Part shown: positions 16,757 to 41,667 of the stretch, piece by piece
Position numbering within the stretch: position 1 is the first letter of the stretch
Layout of the letters: the number at the start of each line of letters is the position of its first letter
Origin: Nocardia spumae
Lineage (GTDB): Bacteria > Actinomycetota > Actinomycetes > Mycobacteriales > Mycobacteriaceae
Reading direction: 5' to 3'
DNA length: 64,000 nucleotides
Assembly: GCF_020733635.1 (NCBI RefSeq)
Contig: NZ_JAJFZL010000001.1
Coordinates: 3,906,001-3,970,000, forward strand
Program-made: the position numbers and the translations under genes
The notes under the pieces: model-generated
Seen by the model: the letters and a program-made list of their open reading frames with translations, nothing else
Databases searched by the model: none
What the model was told of the DNA's origin: nothing

Positions 16757-17536
16757 AGGTGGGCGGCGACCCGTTGGCGAACAGCTTGCGGCCCGACGCC
16801 GCGACCGCCGTGATCGGATTCCACTCCGCGACCGAACGCAGCGGCCCGGGCAGCGTCTCGGCCGAGATGAAGGCCGAGGAGATGAAGGTCACCGGAAACA
16901 GCCAGATCAGGCCGGCGCTCTGCGCGACCTCGACATTCGGTGAGATCAGGCCGGTGAGGGCACCCACCCACGACATCGCGAACGCGAACAGCAGCAGGAT
17001 GGCGAACGCCAGTGCGGCATCGGCGATCGATCCGTTGATCCGCCACCCCACGATGTAACCGCAGGCGACCATGACGGCCAGCGCCACCACGTTGACGACC
17101 GTGTCGGACAGCGTGCGCCCCATCAGGACCGCCATCCGCGACATCGGCAGGGTCCGCATCCGGTCGATAATGCCCTTCTGCAGGTCGTTGGCCAGACCGA
17201 CCGTGGTGAACGCGGCGTTGAAGGCCACCGTCTGGGTGAAGATGCCGGCCAGCAGGAATTCGCGATACTGGCCGCCGCCCAGCGAGGCGCCGAAGATGTA
17301 GGCGAACAGGAATACGAACATCAGCGGCTGGATGGTCGCGGTCACCAGCAGGGTCGGCACCCGCAGGATGGTGAGGATGTTCCGGTAGGCGATGATGGCG
17401 CTGTCGCGGAAGACCCGGACCGATGCGCCGATCGATTCGACATCGCTATCGATGGCCGGGCGTTTTCCGGCCTCATCGGTCAGCTGGGCGGACTCCGCCG
17501 CCGAGTCCTTCTCGGCGACTGCCGCTTCCGCGGTAC

Positions 17537-17540
<4 letters not shown>
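16632..17540 (-). CDS. ABC-2 type permease, DrrB-like exporter subunit
   Basis: From GTG 17540 the product is 302 residues. A polar N-terminal ~45 residues precede six hydrophobic segments in the ABC-2 membrane domain, including the family blocks RVPTLLVTATIQPLMFVFL and the loop GIIDRMRTLPMSR. The start overlaps the ATPase stop (GTGA), so it is translationally coupled. With the ATPase it would form a DrrAB-type exporter. Co-directional with and immediately downstream of the NRPS, it is the likely export route for the peptide product. Confidence 0.92.
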
Positions 17541-32175
<14,635 letters not shown>

Positions 32176-32544
32176 CAATCACTCCGTTCTGCCGCTGTTG
32201 ACGCATCTCCCCGGTCCCCATCCCGCGGCGGAAAAGCGCGCGCCAACGGTAGGACGTGATCCACGCCCTATGATTCGGAGCCTCGGTGCGGCCGGACTGG
32301 TAACGATGTCGTGATGTTTGGCCTCGAACGCCAATGGCAGCGAAGGAGATAGTTCAGCTAATGGGTCGCAAACATTGCTTAGGGCTGGCGGAGAATTGCC
32401 GATAACGCCAGGTTCGTGCGCACGGTATCCAGTTCTGCAACTGTCCGGCGAACGTTATGAGCGGCACGGGCAACGTCGATCTCGACGGCCGCCGGCCCGC
32501 ACCTGCCCGCGATGTTCGATTGTCCGGGAGAGTTTCAACAGCCG
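32176..32544. other. Intergenic region upstream of the NRPS
   Basis: These 369 bp hold no gene in either strand that I can support. It is visibly AT-richer around 32255-32400 than its surroundings and must contain the NRPS promoter and leader. I find no iron-box dyad, MbtH-like small gene or clear -10/-35 pair. The only certain element is the GGAG at 32182-32185. Confidence 0.6.
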
Positions 32545-34143
32545 TCAGTGGAATGCTCGGTCGTCCGAGACGCCCTCATCGGTGCGGTGCGCCGAGCGCA
32601 CCGTTCGCCGCCGGATTGCCGCGACCAAGGCAACGGCCGCAGCAAGGATACACAACACCCGCTCCGGAAGCGGGCCCATCGCGGTCGCGGGCGTGGTGTC
32701 GCTCCGCAACGGCAGTTCGGCCTCCAAGGCGGCGGGTACGAATTTCGGCGTCTGCTGACGCACCACGCCGTCCGCGGTCACGATGGCGCTCACCCCAGTC
32801 GTCGCCGCGACCACCAGGGCCCGTCCGTGTTCGACGGCCCGTACCCGGGACATGGCCAGCTGCTGATAGGTCATATCGCTGTCGCCGAAGGTCGCGTTGT
32901 TGGTCGGCACGGTCAGCACCTGCGCGCCCGCGCGCAGCGAATCCTCGAAGGCCCGGTCGAACGCCACTTCGTAGCAGGTCGCCACACCGATCGCGACATC
33001 GGAACCGCCGGTCGGTGGTGTGTGCACGACTCCGTCACCGTGCCCGGGAACGAAGTATCCGGCCCGATCGGCATAGCTGGAGAAATGACGGAAGAAGCCG
33101 CGGTAGGGCAGATATTCGCCGAAGGGCTGGATGATCTTCTTGTCGTGCCGCTCCCCCGGCCCGTCACCGTCCCAGACGATCACCGAGTTGGTGGTGGTGC
33201 GATCGTCGTTGACCAGAACCGCGCCGATGAGGATCGGCGCGTGGATGTCGCGAGCGGCGGCGGTGATCTCGGTGTAGGCGTCGTCGTTGCGCAGCGGATC
33301 GATATCGGAGGAATTCTCCGGCCAGATCACCACATCCGGCTGTGCGGCGGTACCGGCGGCAACCGCCCGCGCCAACTCCTCGGTACGGCGAATGTGGTTG
33401 TCCAGCACGGCGCGACGCTGGGCGTTGAAGTCCAATCCCAGTCGCGGCACGCTGCCCTGGATCGCGGCGACCGTGATCGACCGGTCTCCGTCGTCCGGGG
33501 CGGGCAGCGCGGTCCGGAGGATCACTCCGGACACCGGGATGATAGCCACAACCGTTGCGAGAGTGATAATTCCGAGGATCCGGCGCCCACCCGCACGCTC
33601 CCGCGACCGCCAGGCCGCCACGACCGCCGCCGCGAGAAATGTGCCGGTCAGCGCCACCGCGAAACTCACCACGGGTGCGCCACCGAGCCACGCCAGCGGC
33701 AGGAACCAGCCGTCGGCCTGACCGAACGCCACACGGCCCCAGGGGAATCCGCCGAAGGGAAAGCTCGAGCGGCCCCATTCGGTCAGCGTCCACATCAGCG
33801 CGACCCACACCGGCCAGCCCGGGAGCGCGCCGACCAGGCGCGCCGACAACCCGAACAGGCCGACGTACACCGCACAGGCGGCCGACAGCGCCAGCCACGG
33901 GATCGGGCCGACATAGATGCCGGTCCACGGCAGCAGCGGCAGGAAGAAGGCCAGCCCCGCCAGCAGGCCGTAGCCGAAGCCGCCCCGTAACCGCACCGCG
34001 TCGCGGACGACCAGGGTCAGCGCGGCGATCCCGATCGGCGCGAGATACCAGCAGGTGCGCGGCGGGAAACTGGCGAACAACAACAATCCGGCGACGACAG
34101 CGGCACCGATCCGACCCCACACCCGCCACGTCACGCCCAGCAC
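32545..34143 (-). CDS. lnt: Apolipoprotein N-acyltransferase
   Basis: From GTG 34143 the product is 532 residues. It has an N-terminal block of about six membrane helices, a nitrilase-type domain outside the membrane and a C-terminal helix. The catalytic triad is visible at the family positions: E276 (WPENSS), K335 (HDKKIIQPFGEYLPY) and C390 (ATCYEV). Lnt adds the third acyl chain to lipoproteins such as the PCuAC lipoprotein in this window. In M. tuberculosis this domain is fused to the polyprenol-mannose synthase Ppm1; here it is free-standing and no Ppm1 gene is adjacent. The start is fixed by a -10 hexamer 7 nt upstream. Confidence 0.95.
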   Translation of the reverse strand: MLGVTWRVWGRIGAAVVAGLLLFASFPPRTCWYLAPIGIAALTLVVRDAVRLRGGFGYGLLAGLAFFLPLLPWTGIYVGPIPWLALSAACAVYVGLFGLSARLVGALPGWPVWVALMWTLTEWGRSSFPFGGFPWGRVAFGQADGWFLPLAWLGGAPVVSFAVALTGTFLAAAVVAAWRSRERAGGRRILGIITLATVVAIIPVSGVILRTALPAPDDGDRSITVAAIQGSVPRLGLDFNAQRRAVLDNHIRRTEELARAVAAGTAAQPDVVIWPENSSDIDPLRNDDAYTEITAAARDIHAPILIGAVLVNDDRTTTNSVIVWDGDGPGERHDKKIIQPFGEYLPYRGFFRHFSSYADRAGYFVPGHGDGVVHTPPTGGSDVAIGVATCYEVAFDRAFEDSLRAGAQVLTVPTNNATFGDSDMTYQQLAMSRVRAVEHGRALVVAATTGVSAIVTADGVVRQQTPKFVPAALEAELPLRSDTTPATAMGPLPERVLCILAAAVALVAAIRRRTVRSAHRTDEGVSDDRAFH

Positions 34144-34150
34144 CGCGCCG

Positions 34151-34156
34151 ATGCTA
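34151..34156 (-). promoter_or_regulatory. -10 element TAGCAT of lnt
   Basis: TAGCAT is followed by CGGCGCG and GTG 34143 on the minus strand (7-nt gap), excluding the longer frame that runs into the amidohydrolase gene. Confidence 0.6.
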
Positions 34157-34204
34157 CTGGCCGGGCCCGCCGTCGCCGGGCGCGGGTCACCCGATTCGCG
34201 CCGG

Positions 34205-35800
34205 TCAGGCCTCGTAGATGACAACACCCTCGCGGACCGTGCGCAGGCACCGCGGCAACGCGGCATCCGGGTCCAGCGCGGGCAACCCCGGAACCCGGGA
34301 GCGCGGATCGGTCGACCATCGCTGGACGGTATCCGAGGCCGCCGCGACGACCAGGTCCTCGGCCTCCCACACCGCGTAGGACGCCGGGGCCCCGGGCACC
34401 AGGGTGCCCGCGACACCGTCCCGCACGCCGCCGGCCCGCCAGGCGCCACGGGTGGCGGCGGCGAAAGCGGCACGCGGTGAGATGTGGTGTCCGGGGGTGC
34501 GGTGATGGGCCGCCGCGCGCACGGCCTGCCACGGGTTCAGACCGGTGACAGGTGCGTCCGAGCCGATCGCCAGCGAGATCCCCGCCGCCGCCATCGCCGC
34601 GAAGGGATTGGCCGCGGCGGCACGCTCGGCGCCCAGGCGCGCCGCGTACATCCCCTCCGCACCACCCCAGGCGGTGTCGAAACCCGGTTGCACACTGGCG
34701 ATCACGCCGAATTCGGCGAGTTTCGCGATATGGCCGCCGTCGAGCAGCTCCGCGTGTTCGACGCGGTGGCCGCGGGTGGCCACGGCCGGTGCGCCGAGCT
34801 CGGCGGCGACGCGGGAGAAGCCCTCGACCACCGCGTCCATGGCCGCGTCGCCGATGGCGTGGAATCCCGCCTGCACGCCTGCCTCGGTGCAGGCGCGCAC
34901 ATGGGCGGCGATCGCCGCGGCGTCGAGATAGCCGACCCCGGTGGTGTCGCGATCGGCGTAGGGCTCGCGCAGCAGGGCGGTGTGCGAACCGAAGGAACCA
35001 TCGACGAACAGATCCCCGGCCAGTCCGTGCACACCGAGTTCCTCGATCAGGGCGCGAGCATCCTCGGCGGAGGTGACCGCTTGGCCCCAGTAGGCGCGCA
35101 CCCGCACACCGTGGTCGAATTCCAGCAGTTCGCGGACATCGGCACGGCCGGAGATATCCGGTCCGGCGCATTCGTGGACCTCGACGACACCGTGTGCCGC
35201 GGCGTGGTCGAGGGCGGCGGCGCGGGCGCGGTCACGCTGCGCCCGGTCGAGACCGCCGAGGGCGGCGCGGCGCACGAGATGGTGTGCCTGCGCGCGCAGT
35301 GGTTGCCCGGCGGCGTATCCCACCGCTTCGCGCGCGGCGACGACGGAGTCGAGCAGAGCCGAGGAAACGACGGCGGAATGCGCGTCCACGCGAGCCAGAT
35401 ACACCGCGCGAGCGCCTCCGGTCGCGGTATCGATCTCCTCGAGGGTGGGCGGGCGGCCTTCGGGCCAGCGGGTCTCGTCCCAGCCGTCCCCGATCACGGT
35501 GCCCGGATGCGTCGCGGCATAGGCACGAATCAGCTCGAGGCAGTGCGGCAGCGATGTCGCCGCGGACAGGTCCAGACCGGTCAGCTGCAGGCCGAGGGCG
35601 GTGACGTGCACATGCGGATCGACGAACGCGGGAGCGACGAAAGCGCCGCCCAGGTCGATGATCTCGGCGTCCGGATGCAGCGCGCGTCCCGGGCGTTCGG
35701 CGCCCAGCCAGACCACGGTGCCGTCGGTGACCGCCATCGTCGTGGCATCGGGAGAACTGGAGCTGTAGATTCGGCCGCCGACCAGCAACTGGGTACTCAC
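34205..35800 (-). CDS. Amidohydrolase family 3 (YtcJ-like) metal-dependent hydrolase
   Basis: The 531-residue protein has the composite beta-sandwich start (LLVGGRIYSSSS) and the metal-binding HxH in VDPHVHV. Further ligands lie in FHAIGDAAMD and EHAELL, and the late Asp is in IGSDAPV, followed by NPWQAV. YtcJ-type enzymes hydrolyse N-acyl or exoenzymatic amide bonds; substrates are seldom known. It is 61 bp upstream of lnt on the same strand. A CACACT hexamer 8 nt before GTG 35800 is a possible -10. Confidence 0.93.
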   Translation of the reverse strand: MSTQLLVGGRIYSSSSPDATTMAVTDGTVVWLGAERPGRALHPDAEIIDLGGAFVAPAFVDPHVHVTALGLQLTGLDLSAATSLPHCLELIRAYAATHPGTVIGDGWDETRWPEGRPPTLEEIDTATGGARAVYLARVDAHSAVVSSALLDSVVAAREAVGYAAGQPLRAQAHHLVRRAALGGLDRAQRDRARAAALDHAAAHGVVEVHECAGPDISGRADVRELLEFDHGVRVRAYWGQAVTSAEDARALIEELGVHGLAGDLFVDGSFGSHTALLREPYADRDTTGVGYLDAAAIAAHVRACTEAGVQAGFHAIGDAAMDAVVEGFSRVAAELGAPAVATRGHRVEHAELLDGGHIAKLAEFGVIASVQPGFDTAWGGAEGMYAARLGAERAAAANPFAAMAAAGISLAIGSDAPVTGLNPWQAVRAAAHHRTPGHHISPRAAFAAATRGAWRAGGVRDGVAGTLVPGAPASYAVWEAEDLVVAAASDTVQRWSTDPRSRVPGLPALDPDAALPRCLRTVREGVVIYEA

Positions 35801-35859
35801 GGGTGACCAGTGTGCCGCACGCGGTCGCGGGCGCGGATCCCGCCTCCGGGCCGGATCGG

Positions 35860-36342
35860 TCAGTGCGGGTCGATCATCCGCCGCGTCGTGCCCTGGCCGT
35901 CGTCGTAGTACTGCTCGACCACCACACCGTCGACGACCTCGCCGGACGGATCGACCACGACACCGCGATATCCGGCCGCCATGGTCAGCCGGTCGATACG
36001 GCGCAGCGCGGCGGCCGATACCAGCGGCCGCAGCAGCGCGCGGGTGGGCAGCAGCAGAAGCAGGCCGAAGACGGAGGTGACCAGACCGGGCACGAACATC
36101 AGTACCGCGCCCGCGCCGACGAGCGCCCCGTCGGCCACCGCGGTACCCGCACCGATCTCACCGCGCCGCGCGCGCCGGAACTGCTGGAAGACACGGCGTC
36201 CCTGGGAACGCACCAGGATCAGCCCCAGCGCGGATCCGGCGATCAGCAACAGGATGGTCGGTACGGCACCGATCAGGTGACCGACCACGACCAGCGCCGC
36301 GATCTCGACGACGAGATAGAGGGCGAACAAGAGGGCGGGCAT
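35860..36342 (-). CDS. fxsA: FxsA-family membrane protein
   Basis: The 160-residue protein has three membrane segments (about 4-22, 24-43 and 75-100) and the FxsA core, including LGLILVRSQGRRVFQQ and GALMFVPG-like glycine motifs. E. coli FxsA affects phage T7 exclusion; its cellular role elsewhere is unknown. ATG 36342 is preceded by AAAGGA. The gene has a syntenic counterpart next to lnt in mycobacteria. Confidence 0.93.
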   Translation of the reverse strand: MPALLFALYLVVEIAALVVVGHLIGAVPTILLLIAGSALGLILVRSQGRRVFQQFRRARRGEIGAGTAVADGALVGAGAVLMFVPGLVTSVFGLLLLLPTRALLRPLVSAAALRRIDRLTMAAGYRGVVVDPSGEVVDGVVVEQYYDDGQGTTRRMIDPH

Positions 36343-36427
36343 CGGTGATCCTTTCCACGATCTACCCTGCCCAACGCGCGACGGCCCGGATTTTCTCCCG
36401 ATCCGGACATTTTCCTCGCCCCGCCGG

Positions 36428-37087
36428 TCAGGTGCCCGGGGTGACCAATCCGGTCTCGTAGGCGAGTACGACCGCCTGCACCCGGTCGCGCAGCCCGAGT
36501 TTGGTCAGCACCCGGCCCACATGGGTCTTCACGGTGGCCTCCGACAGGTACAGTTGCGCGGCGATCTCGGCATTGGACCGGCCGGCCGCGATCTGTTCGA
36601 GCACCTCGCGTTCGCGCGCGGTGAGCACATCCAGCACCGAAGGGTCGCGCGCCCGCGTGGGATCGGCGGCGATCAACCTGTTCAGCAGCCGTTTGGTGAC
36701 CTTCGGCGACACCACGGCATCCCCCGCGGCGACACTGCGGATCGCGGAGATCAGATCCTCCGGCGGGGTGTCCTTGAGCAGGAATCCGCTCGCTCCCGCG
36801 CGTAACGCGCCCAGTGCGTGCTCGTCCAGGTCGAAGGTGGTCATCACCAGAACCCGGCTGCCACATCCGGATTCGAGGATCTGCGCGGTCGCGGTCACAC
36901 CGTCGACGATGGGCATGCGCACATCCATCAGCACCACATCGGGGGTGAGTTCATCGGCCAGGCGCACCGCGGTGGCGCCGTTGTCCGCTTCGGCCACGAC
37001 CTCCACATCCGGATGCGCACCCAGCACCATCTTGAGTCCGGCACGCATCAGTTCCTGGTCGTCGACGACGAGTACGGTGATCGGCAC
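36428..37087 (-). CDS. NarL/LuxR-type response regulator
   Basis: The 219-residue protein has a receiver domain with the phosphoacceptor Asp in VVLMDVRMP (about residue 54) and acidic VDDQEL at the start. A LuxR-type HTH follows (LTAREREVLEQIAAGRSNAEIAAQL) at about 150-205. The partner kinase gene begins 42 bp upstream. GTG 37087 follows a -10 element by 6 nt, so the regulator can be made independently of the kinase. Confidence 0.97.
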   Translation of the reverse strand: MPITVLVVDDQELMRAGLKMVLGAHPDVEVVAEADNGATAVRLADELTPDVVLMDVRMPIVDGVTATAQILESGCGSRVLVMTTFDLDEHALGALRAGASGFLLKDTPPEDLISAIRSVAAGDAVVSPKVTKRLLNRLIAADPTRARDPSVLDVLTAREREVLEQIAAGRSNAEIAAQLYLSEATVKTHVGRVLTKLGLRDRVQAVVLAYETGLVTPGT

Positions 37088-37093
37088 GGCTCC

Positions 37094-37099
37094 AATCTA
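37094..37099 (-). promoter_or_regulatory. -10 element TAGATT of the response regulator
   Basis: TAGATT is followed by GGAGCC and GTG 37087 (6-nt gap). The GGAG inside the gap could also serve as a ribosome site if the gene is read from the kinase transcript. Confidence 0.45.
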
Positions 37100-37128
37100 T
37101 CGGCCGACCGGCGCGCGACGCCGGGCGG

Positions 37129-38331
37129 TCAATCGGGCAGCTCGCGCTGCAGCGGGATGCTCGCGCACACCCGCCAGCCGCCTTCCGGACGCCGTCCCAC
37201 CTCGAGTGTGCCGCCCAGCACCGCGATCCGCTCCCGCATCCCTACCAGGCCGAGCCCGCTACCGGCGATCCCGTTGCGCGCCGCCACGTCGGTGGTCGCG
37301 GCCGCCGGGGCCGCGGCGCCGGCGCCGTGCCCGCGATCGAGCACCTCGACCAGAACATCGGCGTCGCGCCGGCGTACCCGCACCCAGGCCTGCGGATCGG
37401 GCCCGGCGTGGCGGAAGGTGTTGGTCAGCGACTCCTGGACGATGCGATGGACGCCGAGACTGACCTCCGGAGCCACCTCGTCGAGCTCGCCGGTCAGTTC
37501 CAGTTCTACGGACAGTCCCGCGCTGCGCATCATCTCGACCACCTTCGCCAACCCCGCGGTGCCGTGCTGTGGCAGCTGTTCGGGGGCGTGTTCGGTGCGC
37601 AGCAGTTCCACGGTGCGCCGCAGTTCACGCAGCGCCTCCCGCCCGGTCGCGGCGATGGTGCCCAGGGCCTGCTCGGTGACCGCGGGATCGTCGCGCAGCG
37701 CGTATTTGGCGCCGTCGGCCTGCACGATGATCACGCTGACCGCGTGCGCCACCACATCGTGCAATTCCCGTGCGATGCGGGTGCGTTCGGTCGCGACCGC
37801 GTCGTGGGCACTGCGCTGGCGGTCGTAGTCGGCCACCGCCAGCCGGGCCGCGACCTCGGCGTCGTAGGCGTGCCGGGCGCCGAGGAATTCCGCGAGCGTC
37901 CAGCACAGCGCGTAGTACATGATCAGGAATCCGGTGACGACGAGGATCGACTGGCCGACCACGGCGAGCGAGAAGGCCCCGTCCACGGCCAGCCCGATCA
38001 GATACGCCACACCGTCGCGACGACCGACGTAGGCCACCAGGGTGTAGAGGGCGACACCGACCGCCAGCAGCGCCGGCGGTTGCAGATCCTCGCCGATGAC
38101 CATGCTCACCGCGGTGGTGGTGATCGACAACACCAGCAGCGCCACCGCGCTCGCGCGCGGATAGACCCGGCGCCAGATCACCGGTATCGGAATCACCAGC
38201 CCGAGGAGCAGGTAGAGGACAGTGTGGTCCTTACCGCCGATGGTCAGCAGATCGAGCAGTACCAGCACGGCCGCGAGCATCGAATCGGCGACCAGGGGTT
38301 TGCCGCGAAGCCACAGACTGAATCGGCGCAC
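37129..38331 (-). CDS. HPK7-type sensor histidine kinase
   Basis: The 400-residue protein has about five membrane helices in residues 15-150. A HisKA_3 dimerisation domain follows, with the phosphoacceptor in RELHDVVAHAVS, and a C-terminal ATPase with GSGLGLVGMRER as the G box. The N box is atypical, as usual for this class. There is no large extracytoplasmic sensor loop, so the signal is probably sensed in the membrane. It works with the NarL-type regulator downstream. Confidence 0.95.
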   Translation of the reverse strand: MRRFSLWLRGKPLVADSMLAAVLVLLDLLTIGGKDHTVLYLLLGLVIPIPVIWRRVYPRASAVALLVLSITTTAVSMVIGEDLQPPALLAVGVALYTLVAYVGRRDGVAYLIGLAVDGAFSLAVVGQSILVVTGFLIMYYALCWTLAEFLGARHAYDAEVAARLAVADYDRQRSAHDAVATERTRIARELHDVVAHAVSVIIVQADGAKYALRDDPAVTEQALGTIAATGREALRELRRTVELLRTEHAPEQLPQHGTAGLAKVVEMMRSAGLSVELELTGELDEVAPEVSLGVHRIVQESLTNTFRHAGPDPQAWVRVRRRDADVLVEVLDRGHGAGAAAPAAATTDVAARNGIAGSGLGLVGMRERIAVLGGTLEVGRRPEGGWRVCASIPLQRELPD

Positions 38332-38337
38332 TCGTTC

Positions 38338-38343
38338 AGACTA
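38338..38343 (-). promoter_or_regulatory. -10 element TAGTCT of the histidine kinase
   Basis: TAGTCT is followed by GAACGA and GTG 38331 on the minus strand (6-nt gap). Confidence 0.6.
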
Positions 38344-38408
38344 TGCGGCGCCGGGGACCGGCCGGCCGCCCGGACGGCACCCGGGACCGCGACGATTTGC
38401 CCGAAGTC

Positions 38409-39200
38409 GTGAACTCTGATTGTGTCGCCGCCGTGGATGTGGCGGACTGGGCGGTACTGCTGCCCGCCGCCGCGGCCGCGGGGTGGGTGGACGCCGTGGT
38501 CGGCGGGGGCGGATTGATCATCCTGCCCACCCTGCTGCTGGTGGCGCCGACAGTGCCGCCGCAGACCGCGCTGGGGACCAACAAGCTCGCCGGATTCGCC
38601 GGGACCAGCGCCGCCGCGGTGACCTTCGCGCGCCGGGTGCCGCTGCGCTGGCCGCCACTGGTCGCCGGTGCGATCATCGCCGCCGGCGCGGCCGCCGCGG
38701 GCTCGGCCGCGGTCGCGCTGATCGATCGGCGGTATTTCATTCCGATCGTCATGGCGGTGCTGATCGGGGTGGCGATCGTGGTGACGGTGCGGCCCTCGGT
38801 CGGGGTCACCATGGCGACCCATCCTCCGACGCGCCGCCGCACGATGCTGGTGATCGGGCTGGCCGCGGGTCTCATCGGCGCCTACGACGGTCTGCTCGGC
38901 CCGGGGACCGGCACCTTCCTCATCATCACCTTCGCCACCCTGCTGGGCACCGAATTCGTGCGGGCGGCGGCGATGGCGAAGGTGATCAACTGCGGCTCCA
39001 ACCTCGGCTCACTGATCCTGCTCACCGCGACGGGCCATGTCATCTGGTCGATCGGCCTGGGTATGGCGGCGGCGAATATCGCCGGGGCCGTGGTGGGTTC
39101 GCGGATGGCGATCGCGCGGGGCGCGGGCTTCGTCCGCGCCGTCCTGCTGATCGTGGTGGCGGCCATGGTGGTGCGGCTGGGCTGGCAGCAGTTCGGCTGA
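38409..39200 (+). CDS. TauE/SafE (TSUP) family permease
   Basis: From GTG 38409 the product is 263 residues with about eight hydrophobic segments. It carries the two TSUP repeats: GGGGLIILPTLL with GTNKLAGFAGT, and its partner GPGTGTFLIITF with AMAKVINCGSN. Family members move sulfite, sulfonates or other organosulfur anions. GTG is chosen because it immediately precedes the membrane domain; a longer frame reaches ATG 38343, which overlaps the divergent kinase promoter. It is convergent with the TetR gene 7 bp away. Confidence 0.9.
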   Translation: MNSDCVAAVDVADWAVLLPAAAAAGWVDAVVGGGGLIILPTLLLVAPTVPPQTALGTNKLAGFAGTSAAAVTFARRVPLRWPPLVAGAIIAAGAAAAGSAAVALIDRRYFIPIVMAVLIGVAIVVTVRPSVGVTMATHPPTRRRTMLVIGLAAGLIGAYDGLLGPGTGTFLIITFATLLGTEFVRAAAMAKVINCGSNLGSLILLTATGHVIWSIGLGMAAANIAGAVVGSRMAIARGAGFVRAVLLIVVAAMVVRLGWQQFG

Positions 39201-39207
39201 TCGCCGC

Positions 39208-39927
39208 TCAGCAGCGCGCCTCGGCGGTCAGGTGCCGGCCGGCCGACAACCAGGGCGCGAGCACCCGCGAGGTGGTCTCGCGGATGGTGCGATGCAACCG
39301 CTCCCCGTCCTCGATCGCGTGCCGGCCCTGGAACAGTACGGTCAGCGCACCCGATACCGCGCCGACCACCGCACCGACCAGTGCGGCCGCGCCGACCTCG
39401 TCGAGTTCCTCGGGAAAGGCGTCCCGCAACTGCCGCGCGATCTCCTGCTGGGCGGCCAGCTGGGCGTGTGCGGCGCGCCCGCTCACCGCGGGCACCGTGC
39501 GCGAGACCCGCGCCCGCAACACCGCGATCCGGGCGGCGAGATCGTCACCGAGGTGATCACCGGGATTGTCCCCGGCGGCCCGCAGCGCGCGCAGCAGGAC
39601 CTCCACGGGACGCTCGTCGGCGCGGCGGCTCGCGATCGCGCTGACCGCGGCGGTCACCCGTTCATCGGGTTCGGGGAACAGCAGTTCCTCTTTACTCTCG
39701 AAATAGTTGAAGAATGTTCTGGTACCCACCTCGGCTGTCGCGGCGATATCGGCGACGGTGGTCGCCTCGTAGCCACGGGATTCGAACAGATCGGCGGCAG
39801 CCTCGAGGAGGGCGCGGCGGGTGCGTTCCCGCTTGCGGTCACGGAGTGCGGATGGCGGCACGCGGACGGACAGTACGGCATCGGCGGCGAAACCTGTGGC
39901 AGGCTGGGCGTTTCGCGCGCGTTTCAT
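39208..39927 (-). CDS. TetR-family regulator with nearby long palindrome
   Basis: ATG 39927 gives 239 residues, MKRARNAQPATG and so on. The HTH spans about 32-80 (TTVADIAATAEVGTRTFFNYF). The C-terminal domain is of the MftR/ACT-type actinobacterial class (LRALRAAGDNPGDH; VSRTVPAVSGRAA). A longer frame upstream would translate a 33-bp palindrome and is rejected for that reason. It probably represses itself through the palindrome; tldD diverges 140 bp away. Confidence 0.9.
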   Translation of the reverse strand: MKRARNAQPATGFAADAVLSVRVPPSALRDRKRERTRRALLEAAADLFESRGYEATTVADIAATAEVGTRTFFNYFESKEELLFPEPDERVTAAVSAIASRRADERPVEVLLRALRAAGDNPGDHLGDDLAARIAVLRARVSRTVPAVSGRAAHAQLAAQQEIARQLRDAFPEELDEVGAAALVGAVVGAVSGALTVLFQGRHAIEDGERLHRTIRETTSRVLAPWLSAGRHLTAEARC

Positions 39928-39946
39928 CTCGTGCCGACCCGCATGT

Positions 39947-39979
39947 CGTGCATGTTTGCATCGCATGCAAACATGCACG
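39947..39979. promoter_or_regulatory. 33-bp near-ideal palindrome, predicted TetR operator
   Basis: A 15-base arm, CGTGCATGTTTGCAT, is followed by a 3-nt spacer CGC and its exact complement. It sits 20-52 bp before the TetR start and about 76 bp before the tldD -10. Confidence 0.8.
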
Positions 39980-40054
39980 GCGTGTCGCGATGGCTCCCAG
40001 CGGGTTTCGCGAGGCCGCTCACCGAATCTGTTGAACCGGCGGCGGTTCAGCAAT

Positions 40055-40060
40055 TAGCGT
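40055..40060 (+). promoter_or_regulatory. -10 element TAGCGT of tldD
   Basis: TAGCGT is followed by AGGCCGG and GTG 40068 (7-nt gap). Confidence 0.65.
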
Positions 40061-40067
40061 AGGCCGG

Positions 40068-41591
<1,524 letters not shown>

Positions 41592-41667
41592 GTCACACTC
41601 GCGCGGCCACCCATTCGCCCGATCGGGTGAGTTTCTTGTTCGTATCGACAGCACAGGAGGCCGGCCG

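Noticed and set aside
32179..32544. IdeR/DmdR iron box or MbtH-like gene upstream of the NRPS
   Set aside because: No 19-bp TTAGGTTAG-like dyad and no MbtH motif on either strand; TTAGGG at about 32379 has no matching half.
36386..36406. CCGGAT/ATCCGG hairpin between fxsA and the response regulator
   Set aside because: Only 6 bp with a 9-nt loop and no T-run on the relevant strand; too weak to call a terminator.
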